A stretch of DNA of 64,000 nucleotides from Actinomadura rubteroloni (GTDB lineage: Bacteria; Actinomycetota; Actinomycetes; Streptosporangiales; Streptosporangiaceae). The stretch spans positions 1 through 64,000 of the forward strand of contig NZ_MTBP01000005.1 of NCBI RefSeq assembly GCF_002911665.1, in the 5' to 3' direction. The position numbers were made by a program, and so were the translations under genes. This document shows, piece by piece, positions 1-8,764 of this stretch (positions within the stretch are counted from its first letter, which is position 1; each line of letters begins with the position of its first letter). The notes below the pieces were generated by a model, which saw only the letters and a program-made list of their open reading frames with translations, made no database searches and was not told the origin of the DNA.

Positions 1-108
1 TTTGGCGAGAGGGAAACACCCGGTTCCATTCCGAACCCGGAAGTTAAGCCTTTCAGCGCCGATGGTACTGCATGGGAGACTGTGTGGGAGAGTAGGACAC
101 CGCCGGAC
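1..108 (+). rRNA. rrf: 5S ribosomal RNA, 5' end cut off by window edge
   Basis: The sequence matches the conserved bacterial 5S rRNA core: CCGAACCCGGAAGTTAAGC (loop A to helix III), CAGCGCCGATGGTACTGC and GGGAGAGTAGGACACCGCC near the 3' end. The first dozen or so bases of the roughly 117-nt molecule lie outside the window. It is the last gene of an rRNA operon read left to right; two hairpins follow immediately. The 3' end is placed by family length and is accurate to a few bases. Confidence 0.95.
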
Positions 109-116
109 TTATTGTG

Positions 117-148
117 GTTGAGGGCCATCCTTAGGGGTGGCCCTCAAC
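117..148 (+). terminator. Hairpin directly after 5S rRNA
   Basis: GTTGAGGGCC pairs with GGCCCTCAAC around a short internal mismatch and loop. It starts about 9 nt after the predicted 5S end, so it may serve in 3' processing as well as termination. No T-run follows it. Confidence 0.7.
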
Positions 149-168
149 GCATTTCCAGACACCTTTTC

Positions 169-196
169 GGGCCCCGCCGACGGCGGGGCCCTTTTC
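169..196 (+). terminator. Intrinsic terminator of the rRNA operon
   Basis: A perfect GC stem (GGGCCCCGCC / GGCGGGGCCC, loop GAC) is followed directly by TTTT, the classical factor-independent form. From here to 420 I see no gene, only GC-rich sequence that probably holds the promoter of the AraC-type gene. Confidence 0.85.
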
Positions 197-420
197 GTGT
201 TTCCCGGGGCGAGGCAGGCTCGGGGCAGTGGTGCGGAGCAGCGGGCGGTGAGGGTGGGTTGTCCACAGGTTGGCGGGCGGGTTGAGAAGCGGGTCGGGGG
301 GCCGGGAGACTAGAGAGGTACGGTCCGCCCCCGGGTGGGAGGGGTTTGGTCTTGCGGGTTGAGTTGGTTGGGGGTGGTTCGGGTGCGGTTGAGCTGGGGT
401 TTCTCTGGTGAGGGTGCGGC

Positions 421-873
421 GTGGTGGCGTCCGGGTTGTGGCATTGTGGGTGTGTGAATCTGGACGACCTCGTCCGCCTGCGTCGGGCCCGTGACCTCAT
501 GGACCGTGAGTACGCGCAGCCGCTGGACGTCCCGGCGCTGGCGCGTGCCGCGCTCATGTCGCCGGGCCATTTCTCTCGGAGCTTCCGCGCTGCGTTCGGT
601 GAGACGCCCTACAGCTATCTGATGACGCGTCGGATCGAGCGGGCCAAGGCGCTGCTGCGGCGTGGCGATCTGACGGTGACGGAAGTCTGCTTCGAGGTCG
701 GGTGTACGTCGCTCGGGTCGTTCAGTTCGCGGTTCACCGAACTGGTCGGTGAGAGCCCGAGCGCCTACCGGGCCCGGAGTCATGATGACGGGGCGGCGAT
801 CCCGGCTTGCATCGCGAAGATCCATACGCGCCCGGTCCGGTCCGGAGGGGCGAACCCGGCCGGCCGGTCGTAG
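421..873 (+). CDS. AraC-family HTH transcriptional regulator (short form)
   Basis: A 150-residue protein made almost entirely of an AraC/XylS DNA-binding domain. It has two helix-turn-helix units, the first around LARAALMSPGHFSRSFRAAF and the second around VTEVCFEVGCTSLGSFSSRF, ending in the typical GESPSAYR. No ligand-binding domain is present, as in other short AraC regulators. GTG 421 has GGTGAGG about 7 nt upstream; GTG 451 (NLDDL) is an alternative start that would remove a non-conserved leader. The stop lies 10 nt before the VOC gene, so the two are probably co-transcribed. This pairing of a short AraC regulator with a VOC protein looks like a small regulator/target unit. Confidence 0.88.
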   Translation: MVASGLWHCGCVNLDDLVRLRRARDLMDREYAQPLDVPALARAALMSPGHFSRSFRAAFGETPYSYLMTRRIERAKALLRRGDLTVTEVCFEVGCTSLGSFSSRFTELVGESPSAYRARSHDDGAAIPACIAKIHTRPVRSGGANPAGRS

Positions 874-883
874 CATGACCTGC

Positions 884-1300
884 ATGGACATCCAGCTCGC
901 CCAGTGTTTCATCGCCGTGGACGACCATGACAAGGCGCTCGCGTTCTACCGGGACGTCCTGGGCTTCGAGGTGCGCAGCGACGTCGGGTTCGAGGGGATG
1001 CGCTGGGTGACCGTCGGTTCTCCGTCTCAGCCCGATGTGGAGATCGTGCTGGAGCCGCCACTGGCGCACCCGAACTCCTCGCCGGCCGACAAGGAGGTCA
1101 TGGCGGAGTTGCTGGCCAAGGGCCTGCTGCGCGGCGTCATCTTCCGGACCGACGATTGCGACGCGGCGTTCGAGCGCATTCGCGCGGCGGGCGGTGAGGT
1201 GTTGCAGGAGCCGATCGACCAGCCGTATGGGGTCCGGGACTGCGCGTTCCGCGATCCGTCGGGGAACATGCTGCGGTTCAACCAGCCGCTCAAGAAGTAG
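884..1300 (+). CDS. VOC family (glyoxalase/bleomycin-resistance fold) protein
   Basis: A 138-residue single VOC domain: the N-terminal strand QCFIAVDDHDKALAFYRDVL and the C-terminal YGVRDCAFRDPSGNMLRFNQ carry the usual metal-ligand E/H/R pattern of this superfamily. Members include glyoxalase I, extradiol dioxygenases and antibiotic-binding proteins, so the substrate cannot be read from sequence. ATG 884 was chosen because MDIQLAQCF is the conserved family N terminus; ATG 875 is three codons upstream. It follows the AraC-type gene almost directly and probably depends on it for transcription. Confidence 0.88.
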   Translation: MDIQLAQCFIAVDDHDKALAFYRDVLGFEVRSDVGFEGMRWVTVGSPSQPDVEIVLEPPLAHPNSSPADKEVMAELLAKGLLRGVIFRTDDCDAAFERIRAAGGEVLQEPIDQPYGVRDCAFRDPSGNMLRFNQPLKK

Positions 1301-1364
1301 CCGCAGTCTGCGGGGCGGTCGGTCGCGGGCTGTTGGGCGAGGAGCGGAATGACGTCGCGGTCGG

Positions 1365-1979
1365 TCAGGGCGTGGGCGTCAGGATTCCGTCGAGGGTCCG
1401 GGCCCATTGGCGCAGGAGGCGGTCGCGGCGGGCCGAGTCGTCGGTGAGCAGGTCGGCCAGGCCGAGGCCGCGCACCAGGTCGAGCGTCGCCTGCACGGCC
1501 TCCCGGACGCCGGGCACGGATTCGTCCGCGCCGAGCGCCTCCACCGTCAGCCGGTGCGCCTCCCGGCCGACCCGGGCCTCCAGCGGGACGACGCTGGCGC
1601 GGAGCTGATCGTCGGAGCTGGCCGCCACCCAGAGTTGGAGTGCTGCGCGGAACAGCGGGCTCGTGTACATGTCGCCCAGCATCAGGACGACCTCGAGCGT
1701 GGTCGGCCGCCGGCCCGGCGCGGTGTCGAGGCGTTCGCGCATCCGTGTCCGGCGCACCTCGCTGCCGTATTCGACGGCGGCCGTCACGAGTTCTTCACGC
1801 GTCCGGAAGTGGTGCTGCGCGGCCCCGCGCGAGACCCCGGCGCGTTCGGCGACGACGGTGACGGTCGTGCCCGCCCACCCGATCGAGGCGAGGCAGTCGA
1901 TCGCCGCCTCCAGGAGGCGTTGCCGGGTCGCGCGGCTGCGGTCCTGGCGGGGCTGCCGGGGGGTCGCCTGGGTGGTCAT
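1365..1979 (-). CDS. TetR family transcriptional regulator
   Basis: A 204-residue TetR protein. The N-terminal HTH (about residues 20-65) reads TRQRLLEAAIDCLASIGWAG then VVAERAGVSRGAAQHHFRTR, followed by an all-helical ligand-binding domain. ATG 1979 has GAAGGA a few bases upstream and is preferred over an upstream start at 2003. It is divergent from the AtuA/carboxylase operon with about 100 nt between, where a dyad (2032-2047) lies. By the usual logic of such pairs it represses the operon and itself and responds to an acyl-CoA or free acid. The ligand is an inference. Confidence 0.9.
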   Translation of the reverse strand: MTTQATPRQPRQDRSRATRQRLLEAAIDCLASIGWAGTTVTVVAERAGVSRGAAQHHFRTREELVTAAVEYGSEVRRTRMRERLDTAPGRRPTTLEVVLMLGDMYTSPLFRAALQLWVAASSDDQLRASVVPLEARVGREAHRLTVEALGADESVPGVREAVQATLDLVRGLGLADLLTDDSARRDRLLRQWARTLDGILTPTP

Positions 1980-2031
1980 CGCGTCCTTCGGTCGGTGGTC
2001 CACCAGTCAACCAAACCGGCGGCACAGAAAA

Positions 2032-2047
2032 CAATCATGCACGATTG
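2032..2047. promoter_or_regulatory. Candidate TetR operator between divergent genes
   Basis: CAATCATGCACGATTG is an inverted repeat with perfect CAATC/GATTG arms and a TGCA centre; 14 of 16 positions are symmetric. It sits in AT-rich sequence between the TetR gene and the AtuA-like operon, where a shared operator would be expected. Confidence 0.5.
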
Positions 2048-2080
2048 ATTTTTTCTTGCCGGGCTGGCAGGCTGCGGGCC

Positions 2081-3907
2081 ATGACGCGACCCTTGCGGAT
2101 CGGGAACGCCTCCGGCTTCTACGGCGACCGGTTCTCCGCGGTGCGGGAGATGCTGGACGGCGGCCCGCTCGACGTCCTCACCGGCGACTACCTCGCCGAG
2201 CTGACCATGCTCATCCTCGGGCGCGGCCGGATGAAGGACCCGGACGCCGGCTACGCGACGACGTTCCTGCGGCAGATGGAGGAGTCCCTCGGGCTGGCGG
2301 CCGAGCGCGGCGTCCGGATCGTCACGAACGCGGGCGGGCTCAACCCGCGCGGTCTCGCGGCGCGGCTGCGGGAGATCGCGGCGCGGCTCGGCGTCGACGT
2401 CCGGATCGCGCACGTCGAGGGGGACGACCTGCTGCCGCGCGCCGCCGACCTCGGGCTCACGTCCCCGGCGTACGGCGCGCCGCTCACCGCGAACGCCTAC
2501 CTCGGCGCGTGGGGGATCGCGGCGGCGCTGGAGGCGGGTGCGGACGTGGTCGTGACGGGACGGGTGACCGACGCGTCCCTCGTCGTCGGGCCGGCCGCCG
2601 CGCACTTCGGGTGGGCGCGCGACGACTGGGACGCGCTCGCGGGCGCGACCGTCGCCGGGCACGTCCTCGAGTGCGGCGCGCAGGCGACCGGGGGGAACTA
2701 CGCGTTCTTCACGGAGGTCCCGCTGGGGGAGCCGGTGGGTTTTCCGCTGGCCGAGGTCCGCGCGGACGGGTCCAGCGTCATCACCAAGCACCCCGGCACG
2801 GGGGGCGCCGTTACGACCGAGACCGTCACCGCGCAGCTTCTGTACGAGATCGGCGGACCCGCCTATGCGGGGCCCGACGTGACGACGCGGTTCGACACCG
2901 TCCGGCTGCGGCAGGACGGGCCGGACCGCGTCGAGATCGGCGGCGTGCTCGGCATGCCCCCGCCCCCGGACACCAAGGTCTGCCTCAACCATCTCGGCGG
3001 GCACCGCAACGAGATGACGTTCGTGGTCACCGGGCTGGACGTCGACGCGAAGATCGCGCTTGCGCGGCGGCAGCTCGACGCGGCGTTCGGCGCGCGGCGG
3101 CCCGCTCGGATGGAATGGACGACGATCGGTGTCCCGGCGTCCGATCCCGTCACGCAGGGCGAGGCGACCGTGCTGCTGCGGTGCGCCGTCCTGGACGCCG
3201 ATCCGGGCCTGGTGGGACGGACGTTCAGCGGCGCTGTCGTGGAGCTGGCGCTCGCCGGGTATCCCGGGTTCACGATGACGTCGCCGCCGGGGAAGGGATC
3301 GCCGTTCGGCGTGTACACGGCGGCGTTCGTGCCGAACGCGGAGGTGCGGCAGGTCGCCGTGCTGCCGGACGGGCACGAGGTGGCGATCGAGCCCGCGCCC
3401 GTCACCGCACCGCTCCCCGAAGCGCCGGACGGGTCCGAGCGGCGCGCGGCGGAGGAAAGGAAAGCTGGCCCAGATCAGCCCCCTCCCGCCCAGGGGGGCG
3501 ACCCCACTTCCATTGTCCAACGCCCGAACGCCCCCGCGACACCCACCGCCGAACCTGTGGATAACCCGGAAGCCCGCACCGTGCGAGCCCCCCTGGGACG
3601 CATCCTCGGCGCCCGCAGCGGCGACAAGGGCGGCAACGCCAACATCGGCGTCTGGGCCCGCACCGACGCCCAATGGCACTGGCTCCACTCCTACCTCACC
3701 ATCGACCGCCTCCGCGACCTCCTCCCCGAAACACGCCACCACCCCGTCACCCGCCACACCCTGCCCCACCTGCGCGCCCTCAACTTCGTCATCGAGGGCG
3801 TCCTCCAGGACGGCGTCTCCGCCTCCACCCGCTTCGACCCCCAGGGCAAGGCCCTGGGCGAATGGCTGCGCGCCCGTCGGGCCGACATCCCGGAGTCACT
3901 CCTATGA
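2081..3907 (+). CDS. AtuA-like acyclic terpene utilisation protein (DUF1446) with fused C-terminal domain
   Basis: 608 residues. The N-terminal domain (about 1-450) is DUF1446/AtuA: it opens with RIGNASGFYGDRF and contains GDYLAELTM, NAGGLNP and a TGRVTDASL segment. A Pro-rich linker of about 50 residues (nt 3430-3580) leads to a C-terminal AtuA-like domain starting LGRILGARSGDKGGNANIGV. The biochemical role of AtuA is not settled; in Pseudomonas it belongs to the citronellol/geraniol cluster, and actinobacterial homologues sit with acyl-CoA carboxylases. The ATG follows an AT-rich promoter region. Its TGA overlaps the next ATG (ATGA), so translation is coupled to the carboxylase. Confidence 0.85.
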   Translation: MTRPLRIGNASGFYGDRFSAVREMLDGGPLDVLTGDYLAELTMLILGRGRMKDPDAGYATTFLRQMEESLGLAAERGVRIVTNAGGLNPRGLAARLREIAARLGVDVRIAHVEGDDLLPRAADLGLTSPAYGAPLTANAYLGAWGIAAALEAGADVVVTGRVTDASLVVGPAAAHFGWARDDWDALAGATVAGHVLECGAQATGGNYAFFTEVPLGEPVGFPLAEVRADGSSVITKHPGTGGAVTTETVTAQLLYEIGGPAYAGPDVTTRFDTVRLRQDGPDRVEIGGVLGMPPPPDTKVCLNHLGGHRNEMTFVVTGLDVDAKIALARRQLDAAFGARRPARMEWTTIGVPASDPVTQGEATVLLRCAVLDADPGLVGRTFSGAVVELALAGYPGFTMTSPPGKGSPFGVYTAAFVPNAEVRQVAVLPDGHEVAIEPAPVTAPLPEAPDGSERRAAEERKAGPDQPPPAQGGDPTSIVQRPNAPATPTAEPVDNPEARTVRAPLGRILGARSGDKGGNANIGVWARTDAQWHWLHSYLTIDRLRDLLPETRHHPVTRHTLPHLRALNFVIEGVLQDGVSASTRFDPQGKALGEWLRARRADIPESLL

Positions 3908-5496
3908 CGTTCAAAAGCGCCCTGGACCCCCAGAGCCCCGACTACCAGAGCCGCCGCGCCGCCATGCTCGCGAAGATCGCCGAGCTGGACGCCGAGCACG
4001 CCAAGGCGCTGGCGGGCGGCGGCGAGAAGTACGTGACGCGGCACCGCAAGCGCGGCAAGCTCCTGGCCCGCGAGCGCATCGAACTCCTCCTCGACCCCGA
4101 CTCCCCGTTCCTCGAACTCAGCCCGCTCGCCGCCTGGGGCAGCGACTTCCAGGTGGGCGCCAGCGTCATCACCGGCATCGGCGTCGTCGAGGGCGTCGAA
4201 TGCATGATCGTCGCGAACGACCCGACCGTCCGCGGCGGCTCCAGCAACCCCTGGACGGTCAAGAAGAGCTTCCGCGCGTCCGACATCGCCCTGGAGAACC
4301 GCCTCCCGGTCATCAACCTGGTCGAGTCCGGCGGCGCCGACCTGCCCACCCAGAAGGAGATCTTCATCCCGGGCGGCCGGATGTTCCGCGACCTCACCCG
4401 CCTGTCCGCCGCCGGAATCCCGACGATCGCGCTCGTCTTCGGCAACTCCACCGCAGGCGGCGCCTACATCCCCGGCATGTGCGACCACGTCGTGATGGTG
4501 AAAGAGCGCGCGAAGGTGTTCCTCGGCGGCCCGCCGCTGGTGAAGATGGCGACCGGAGAGGAATCCGGCGACGAGGAACTGGGCGGCGCCGAGATGCACG
4601 CCCGCACGTCCGGCCTCGCCGACTACATGGCCGCCGACGAGCCCGACGCGCTGCGCCTCGGCCGCCAGATCGTCCGCAACCTGAACCACCGCAAGCACGG
4701 CCCGAAGCCCGCCGCGACGGTCCCGCCGCGATACGACCCCGAAGAACTCGCCGGGATCGTCCCCGAAGACCTCAAAGTGCCGTTCGACCCCCGCGAGGTC
4801 ATCGCCCGCGTCACCGACGGCTCCGCGTTCGACGAGTTCAAGCCCCTCTACGGGACGAGCCTGGTCACCGGCTGGGCGCGCGTCCACGGCTACCCGATCG
4901 GGATCCTCGCCAACGCCCAAGGCGTCCTGTTCGGGGACGAGGCCCAGAAGGCCGCCCAGTTCATCCAGCTCGCCAACCAGACCGACACCCCGCTGCTCTT
5001 CCTCCACAACACCACCGGCTACATGGTCGGCAAGGAGTACGAGCAGTCCGGGATCATCAAGCACGGCGCCCTGATGATCAACGCGGTGGCCAACAGCAAG
5101 GTCCCGCACATCACGATCGTGATGGGAGCGTCGTACGGGGCGGGCAACTACGGCATGTGCGGACGGGCCTACGACCCCCGCTTCCTGTTCACCTGGCCCA
5201 GCGCCAAATCCGCGGTCATGGGCCCGCAGCAGCTCGCCGGCGTCCTGTCCATCGTCGCCCGCCAGGCCGCCGAGGCGCGCGGCCAGGTCTACGACGAGGA
5301 CCAGGACCGGGCGATGCGCGAGCTGGTCGAGACCCAGATCGAGGCCGAGTCCCTCCCCTTCTTCCTGTCCGGACGGCTCTACGACGACGGTGTGATCGAC
5401 CCCCGCGACACCCGCACCGTCCTCGGCCTGTGCCTGTCCGTCGTCCACAACGCGCCAGTACGCGGAGCCGACGGCTTCGGCGTCTTCCGGATGTGA
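3904..5496 (+). CDS. Acyl-CoA carboxylase, carboxyltransferase (beta) subunit
   Basis: 530 residues with the biotin-dependent carboxyltransferase fold. The N half has INLVESGGADLPTQ and the oxyanion segment FGNSTAGGAYIPGM; the C half has LFLHNTTGYMVGKEYEQSG and MGASYGAGNYGMCGRAYDPR. These follow the methylcrotonyl-CoA/geranyl-CoA carboxylase subfamily more than propionyl-CoA carboxylase. It transfers CO2 from carboxybiotin on the neighbouring alpha subunit to a branched enoyl-CoA. The start overlaps the AtuA stop and the stop lies 4 nt before the alpha gene. Methylcrotonyl versus geranyl specificity cannot be decided from sequence. Confidence 0.92.
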   Translation: MTFKSALDPQSPDYQSRRAAMLAKIAELDAEHAKALAGGGEKYVTRHRKRGKLLARERIELLLDPDSPFLELSPLAAWGSDFQVGASVITGIGVVEGVECMIVANDPTVRGGSSNPWTVKKSFRASDIALENRLPVINLVESGGADLPTQKEIFIPGGRMFRDLTRLSAAGIPTIALVFGNSTAGGAYIPGMCDHVVMVKERAKVFLGGPPLVKMATGEESGDEELGGAEMHARTSGLADYMAADEPDALRLGRQIVRNLNHRKHGPKPAATVPPRYDPEELAGIVPEDLKVPFDPREVIARVTDGSAFDEFKPLYGTSLVTGWARVHGYPIGILANAQGVLFGDEAQKAAQFIQLANQTDTPLLFLHNTTGYMVGKEYEQSGIIKHGALMINAVANSKVPHITIVMGASYGAGNYGMCGRAYDPRFLFTWPSAKSAVMGPQQLAGVLSIVARQAAEARGQVYDEDQDRAMRELVETQIEAESLPFFLSGRLYDDGVIDPRDTRTVLGLCLSVVHNAPVRGADGFGVFRM

Positions 5497-5500
5497 GCCG

Positions 5501-7468
5501 ATGATCGAGACAATTCTGGCGGCCAACCGGGGCGAGATCGCCCGCCGCGTCTTCCGCACCTGCCGCGACCTCGGCATCGGCACGGTCGCGGTCCACTCCG
5601 ACCCCGACGCGGGCGCGCCGCACGCCCGCGAGGCCGACCGGGCTGTCCGGCTCCCCGGCGCCGCGCCGGCCGACACCTACCTGCGCGGTGACCTGGTCAT
5701 CGCCGCCGCCCGGGCCGCCGGAGCGGACGCGGTCCACCCCGGCTACGGCTTCCTGTCGGAGAACGCCGCGTTCGCGCAGGCCGTCCTGGACGCCGGGCTG
5801 ACGTGGATCGGCCCGCCGCCCGCCGCCATCGCGGCGATGGGCTCCAAGATCGAGGCGAAGAAGCTGATGGCCGCGGCGGGCGTGCCCGTCCTGCCCGAAC
5901 TCGACCCCGCCGCGGTCACCGAGGACGACCTGCCGATCCTCGTCAAGGCGTCGGCGGGCGGCGGCGGACGCGGCATGCGCGTCGTCCGCGCCCTCGCCGA
6001 CCTGGCCGGCGAGGTCGCCGCCGCCCGCCGCGAGGCCGAGTCCGCGTTCGGCGACCCCGCCGTCTTCTGCGAACCGCTGCTGGAGAACGCCCGCCACATC
6101 GAGGTGCAGCTCCTCGCCGACGCGCACGGGACGGTCTGGGCGCTCGGCGAACGCGAGTGCTCGATCCAGCGCCGCCACCAGAAGATCATCGAGGAGGCGC
6201 CGTCGCCCGCCGTGGACGCCGGCCTGCGCGCCCGCCTGTGCGGCGCCGCCGTCGACGCCGCCCGCGCGATCGGCTACACCGGCGCCGGGACGGTCGAGTT
6301 CATGCTGACCGCCGACGGACGCTTCTACTTCCTGGAGGTCAACACCCGCCTCCAGGTCGAGCACCCCGTCACCGAGTGCGTCTACGGGCTCGACCTCGTC
6401 CGCCTCCAGATCGAGGTCGCCGAGGGCGCGCGGCTCCCCGCCGAACCGCCCGCGCCGCGCGGCCACGCCATCGAGGTCCGCCTCTACGCCGAGGACCCCG
6501 CCGCGGACTGGCGGCCCGGCACCGGCACCCTGCGCGCCTTCGACGTCCCCGGCGTGGACGCCGAGTTCGCCGTCCCCGCCGCCCACGGCCTCCGCCTCGA
6601 CAGCGGCGTCGCGGCCGGCGACACCGTCGGCGTCCACTACGACCCGATGCTCGCCAAGGTCATCGCCTGGGCGCCGACCCGCGCCGCCGCCGCGCGCCGC
6701 CTGCGCGCCGCCCTCACCGGCGCCCGCCTGCACGGCGTCACCACCAACCGCGACCTGCTCGCCACCATCCTGCGCGAGCCCGCGTTCCTCGCCGGGGACA
6801 CCCACACCGGCTACCTGGACGCGGTCGGCCTCTCCGTCCTCGCCGCCCCGCTCGCCGGACCGGACGCCGTCGCCCTGTCCGCGCTCGCCGCCGCCCTCGC
6901 CGGCGCCGCCGCCGACCGCGCCGCCGCGCGCGTGCTCGGCGGGCTGCCGTCCGGGTGGCGCAACGTCCCGTCCCAGCCGCAGCGCAGGACCTACGAGACC
7001 CCGGACGGCGCGACGATCGACGTCGAGTACCGCCTCACCCGCGACGGCCTCCACGGCCACGACGCGGAACTGGTGTCCGCCGCGCCGGGCGAGGTCGTCC
7101 TCGACGCGGGCGGCGTCCGGCACCGCTTCGCCGTCGCCGCCGCCGGGGACCGCGTGGACGTCGACTCCCCGCTCGGGCCCGTCGCGCTGCGCGCCGTCCC
7201 GAGGTTCGCCGACCCCGCCGACCTCGTCGCGCCCGGCTCCCTCCTCGCCCCCATGCCCGGCACGGTCGTCCGCGTCGAGACCGCCGCCGGGGCGGACGTC
7301 GCCGAGGGCCAGACCCTCGTCGTCCTGGAGGCCATGAAGATGGAGCACCGCATCACCGCCCCCGCCGCCGGGACCGTCGCCGTCCTCGACGTCCGCGCCG
7401 GACAGCAGGTCGAGGCCGGGGCCGTCCTCGCCGTCATCGCCGCACCCCCCGAAAGGACGCCCGCGTGA
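5501..7468 (+). CDS. Acyl-CoA carboxylase, biotin carboxylase/BCCP (alpha) subunit
   Basis: 655 residues in the usual order. A biotin carboxylase N domain (ILAANRGEIARR) is followed by an ATP-grasp domain (KASAGGGGRGMR, HIEVQLLAD, GERECSIQRRHQK, FLEVNTRLQVEHPVTE), a linker domain, and a C-terminal biotinyl domain with LEAMKMEH, the biotinylated lysine being K613. It carboxylates its own biotin with ATP and bicarbonate and passes CO2 to the beta subunit upstream. It starts 4 nt after the beta stop, and its own stop overlaps the dehydrogenase GTG. The length is typical for methylcrotonyl-type alpha chains. Confidence 0.93.
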   Translation: MIETILAANRGEIARRVFRTCRDLGIGTVAVHSDPDAGAPHAREADRAVRLPGAAPADTYLRGDLVIAAARAAGADAVHPGYGFLSENAAFAQAVLDAGLTWIGPPPAAIAAMGSKIEAKKLMAAAGVPVLPELDPAAVTEDDLPILVKASAGGGGRGMRVVRALADLAGEVAAARREAESAFGDPAVFCEPLLENARHIEVQLLADAHGTVWALGERECSIQRRHQKIIEEAPSPAVDAGLRARLCGAAVDAARAIGYTGAGTVEFMLTADGRFYFLEVNTRLQVEHPVTECVYGLDLVRLQIEVAEGARLPAEPPAPRGHAIEVRLYAEDPAADWRPGTGTLRAFDVPGVDAEFAVPAAHGLRLDSGVAAGDTVGVHYDPMLAKVIAWAPTRAAAARRLRAALTGARLHGVTTNRDLLATILREPAFLAGDTHTGYLDAVGLSVLAAPLAGPDAVALSALAAALAGAAADRAAARVLGGLPSGWRNVPSQPQRRTYETPDGATIDVEYRLTRDGLHGHDAELVSAAPGEVVLDAGGVRHRFAVAAAGDRVDVDSPLGPVALRAVPRFADPADLVAPGSLLAPMPGTVVRVETAAGADVAEGQTLVVLEAMKMEHRITAPAAGTVAVLDVRAGQQVEAGAVLAVIAAPPERTPA

Positions 7469-8619
7469 ACTACACCGAATCCGAGGAGCGGCAGGCCCTG
7501 CGCGCCGCCGTCGCCGACCTCGGCGCCAAGTACGGCCCCGAGTACTTCATCCGGAAGGCGCGGGCCGGGGAGAAGACCGACGAGCTGTGGCGGGAGGCCG
7601 GACGGCTCGGCTACCTCGGCGTGAACGTCCCCGCCGAGTACGGGGGCGGGGGCGGCGGCATCGGCGACCTCGCCGCCGTCTGCGAGGAACTGGCCGCCGC
7701 GGGCTGCCCGCTGCTGCTCATGGTCGTCTCGCCCGCCATCTGCGCGACGATTATCGCGCGGTCCGGCACCGAGGACCAGAAGAAGCACTGGCTGCCCCGC
7801 TTCGCCGACGGCTCGGTCAAGATGGCGTTCGCGATCACCGAGCCCGACGCCGGGTCCAACTCCCACCGCATCACCACCACCGCACGCCGCGACGGCGACG
7901 GCTGGGTCCTGAGCGGGCAGAAGACGTTCATCTCCGGTGTGGACGAGTCCGACGCCGTCCTGTTCGTCAGCCGCAGCTCCGACCAGAAGGGCAACCTGCG
8001 GCCGTCGCTGTTCATCGTCCCGACCGACACGCCGGGCTTCAACTGGTCGCCCATCGAGATGGAGATCGTCTCGCCGGAGAAGCAGTTCGTCTGCCACCTC
8101 GACGACGTCCGGCTGCCCTACGACGCGCTCGTCGGCGACGAGGACGGCGGCCTCCTCCAGCTCTTCGCCGGCCTCAACCCCGAGCGGATCATGGCGTCGG
8201 CGATGGGCGCGGGCATCGGCCGCCTCGCGCTCGCCAAGGCCACCGGCTACGCCAAGGAACGGCAGGTCTTCAAGACGCCCATCGGCGCGCACCAGGGCCT
8301 CGCCCACCCCCTCGCCGCCGCCAAGATCGAGATCGAGCTGGCCCGGCTCATGGCGCAGAAGGCCGCCGCGCTCTACGACGCGGGCGACGACCTCGGCGCC
8401 GGCGAGGCCGCCAACATGGCCAAGTACGCGACCGCCGAGGCCGCCGTCCACGCCGTCGACACCGCCATCCAGGTCCACGGCGGCAACGGCCTCACCAGCG
8501 AGTACGGCGTCGGAATGCTCGCCGGGGTCGTCCGGCTCATGCGCATCGCGCCCGTCAGCCGCGAGATGATCCTCAACTTCGTCGCCCAGCACACCCTCGG
8601 GCTCCCCAAGTCCTACTGA
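7465..8619 (+). CDS. Acyl-CoA dehydrogenase, branched-chain type
   Basis: A 384-residue flavoprotein of the acyl-CoA dehydrogenase family, with FAD-binding motifs AFAITEPDAGSNS and WVLSGQKTFISG and the C-terminal IQVHGGNGLTSEYGV. The usual catalytic EGT(S/N)EI near the C terminus is replaced by APVSREM. A glutamate is present in GLNPERIM (E240), the helix-G position used by isovaleryl-CoA dehydrogenase. This favours a beta-methyl-branched substrate such as isovaleryl- or citronellyl-CoA, matching the adjacent carboxylase. GTG 7465 has GAAAGGA 7 nt upstream and overlaps the alpha-subunit stop. It is the last gene of the operon; a strong hairpin follows. Confidence 0.92.
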   Translation: MNYTESEERQALRAAVADLGAKYGPEYFIRKARAGEKTDELWREAGRLGYLGVNVPAEYGGGGGGIGDLAAVCEELAAAGCPLLLMVVSPAICATIIARSGTEDQKKHWLPRFADGSVKMAFAITEPDAGSNSHRITTTARRDGDGWVLSGQKTFISGVDESDAVLFVSRSSDQKGNLRPSLFIVPTDTPGFNWSPIEMEIVSPEKQFVCHLDDVRLPYDALVGDEDGGLLQLFAGLNPERIMASAMGAGIGRLALAKATGYAKERQVFKTPIGAHQGLAHPLAAAKIEIELARLMAQKAAALYDAGDDLGAGEAANMAKYATAEAAVHAVDTAIQVHGGNGLTSEYGVGMLAGVVRLMRIAPVSREMILNFVAQHTLGLPKSY

Positions 8620-8631
8620 TCCACCGCGCCG

Positions 8632-8665
8632 ACGGGCCGCCTCCCCGGACGGGGGAGCGGCCCGT
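8632..8665 (+). terminator. Hairpin ending the branched acyl-CoA operon
   Basis: ACGGGCCGCCTCCCC pairs with GGGGGAGCGGCCCGT (one bulged base), loop GGAC, 12 nt after the dehydrogenase stop. It lacks a T-run, as many actinomycete terminators do. Confidence 0.7.
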
Positions 8666-8683
8666 CGCCGTGTCCGGGAACGA

Positions 8684-8720
8684 GTGAGATGGCCCACAGA
8701 AGCCCGTTCGGGTGTGAGAT
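8684..8720 (+). repeat. Direct repeat GTGAGAT, two copies 30 nt apart
   Basis: GTGAGAT occurs at 8684-8690 and 8714-8720, each followed by a similar GGCCCACAGA or ATGCCACGAG stretch. A 30-nt period is close to three helical turns. The repeats lie 200-240 nt upstream of the oxygenase gene. Confidence 0.4.
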
Positions 8721-8764
8721 ATGCCACGAGAGCGGGCATCCAAACCCACAGGTCAACGGCGACT

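Noticed and set aside
1976..3769. Long minus-strand open frame antisense to the AtuA-like gene
   Set aside because: It is a shadow frame of a very GC-rich coding region, Arg/Asp/Gly-biased with no recognisable domain, while the plus frame has clear family motifs. The same applies to the other long antisense frames, for example 5216-7348, 6991-8739 and 34542-37070.
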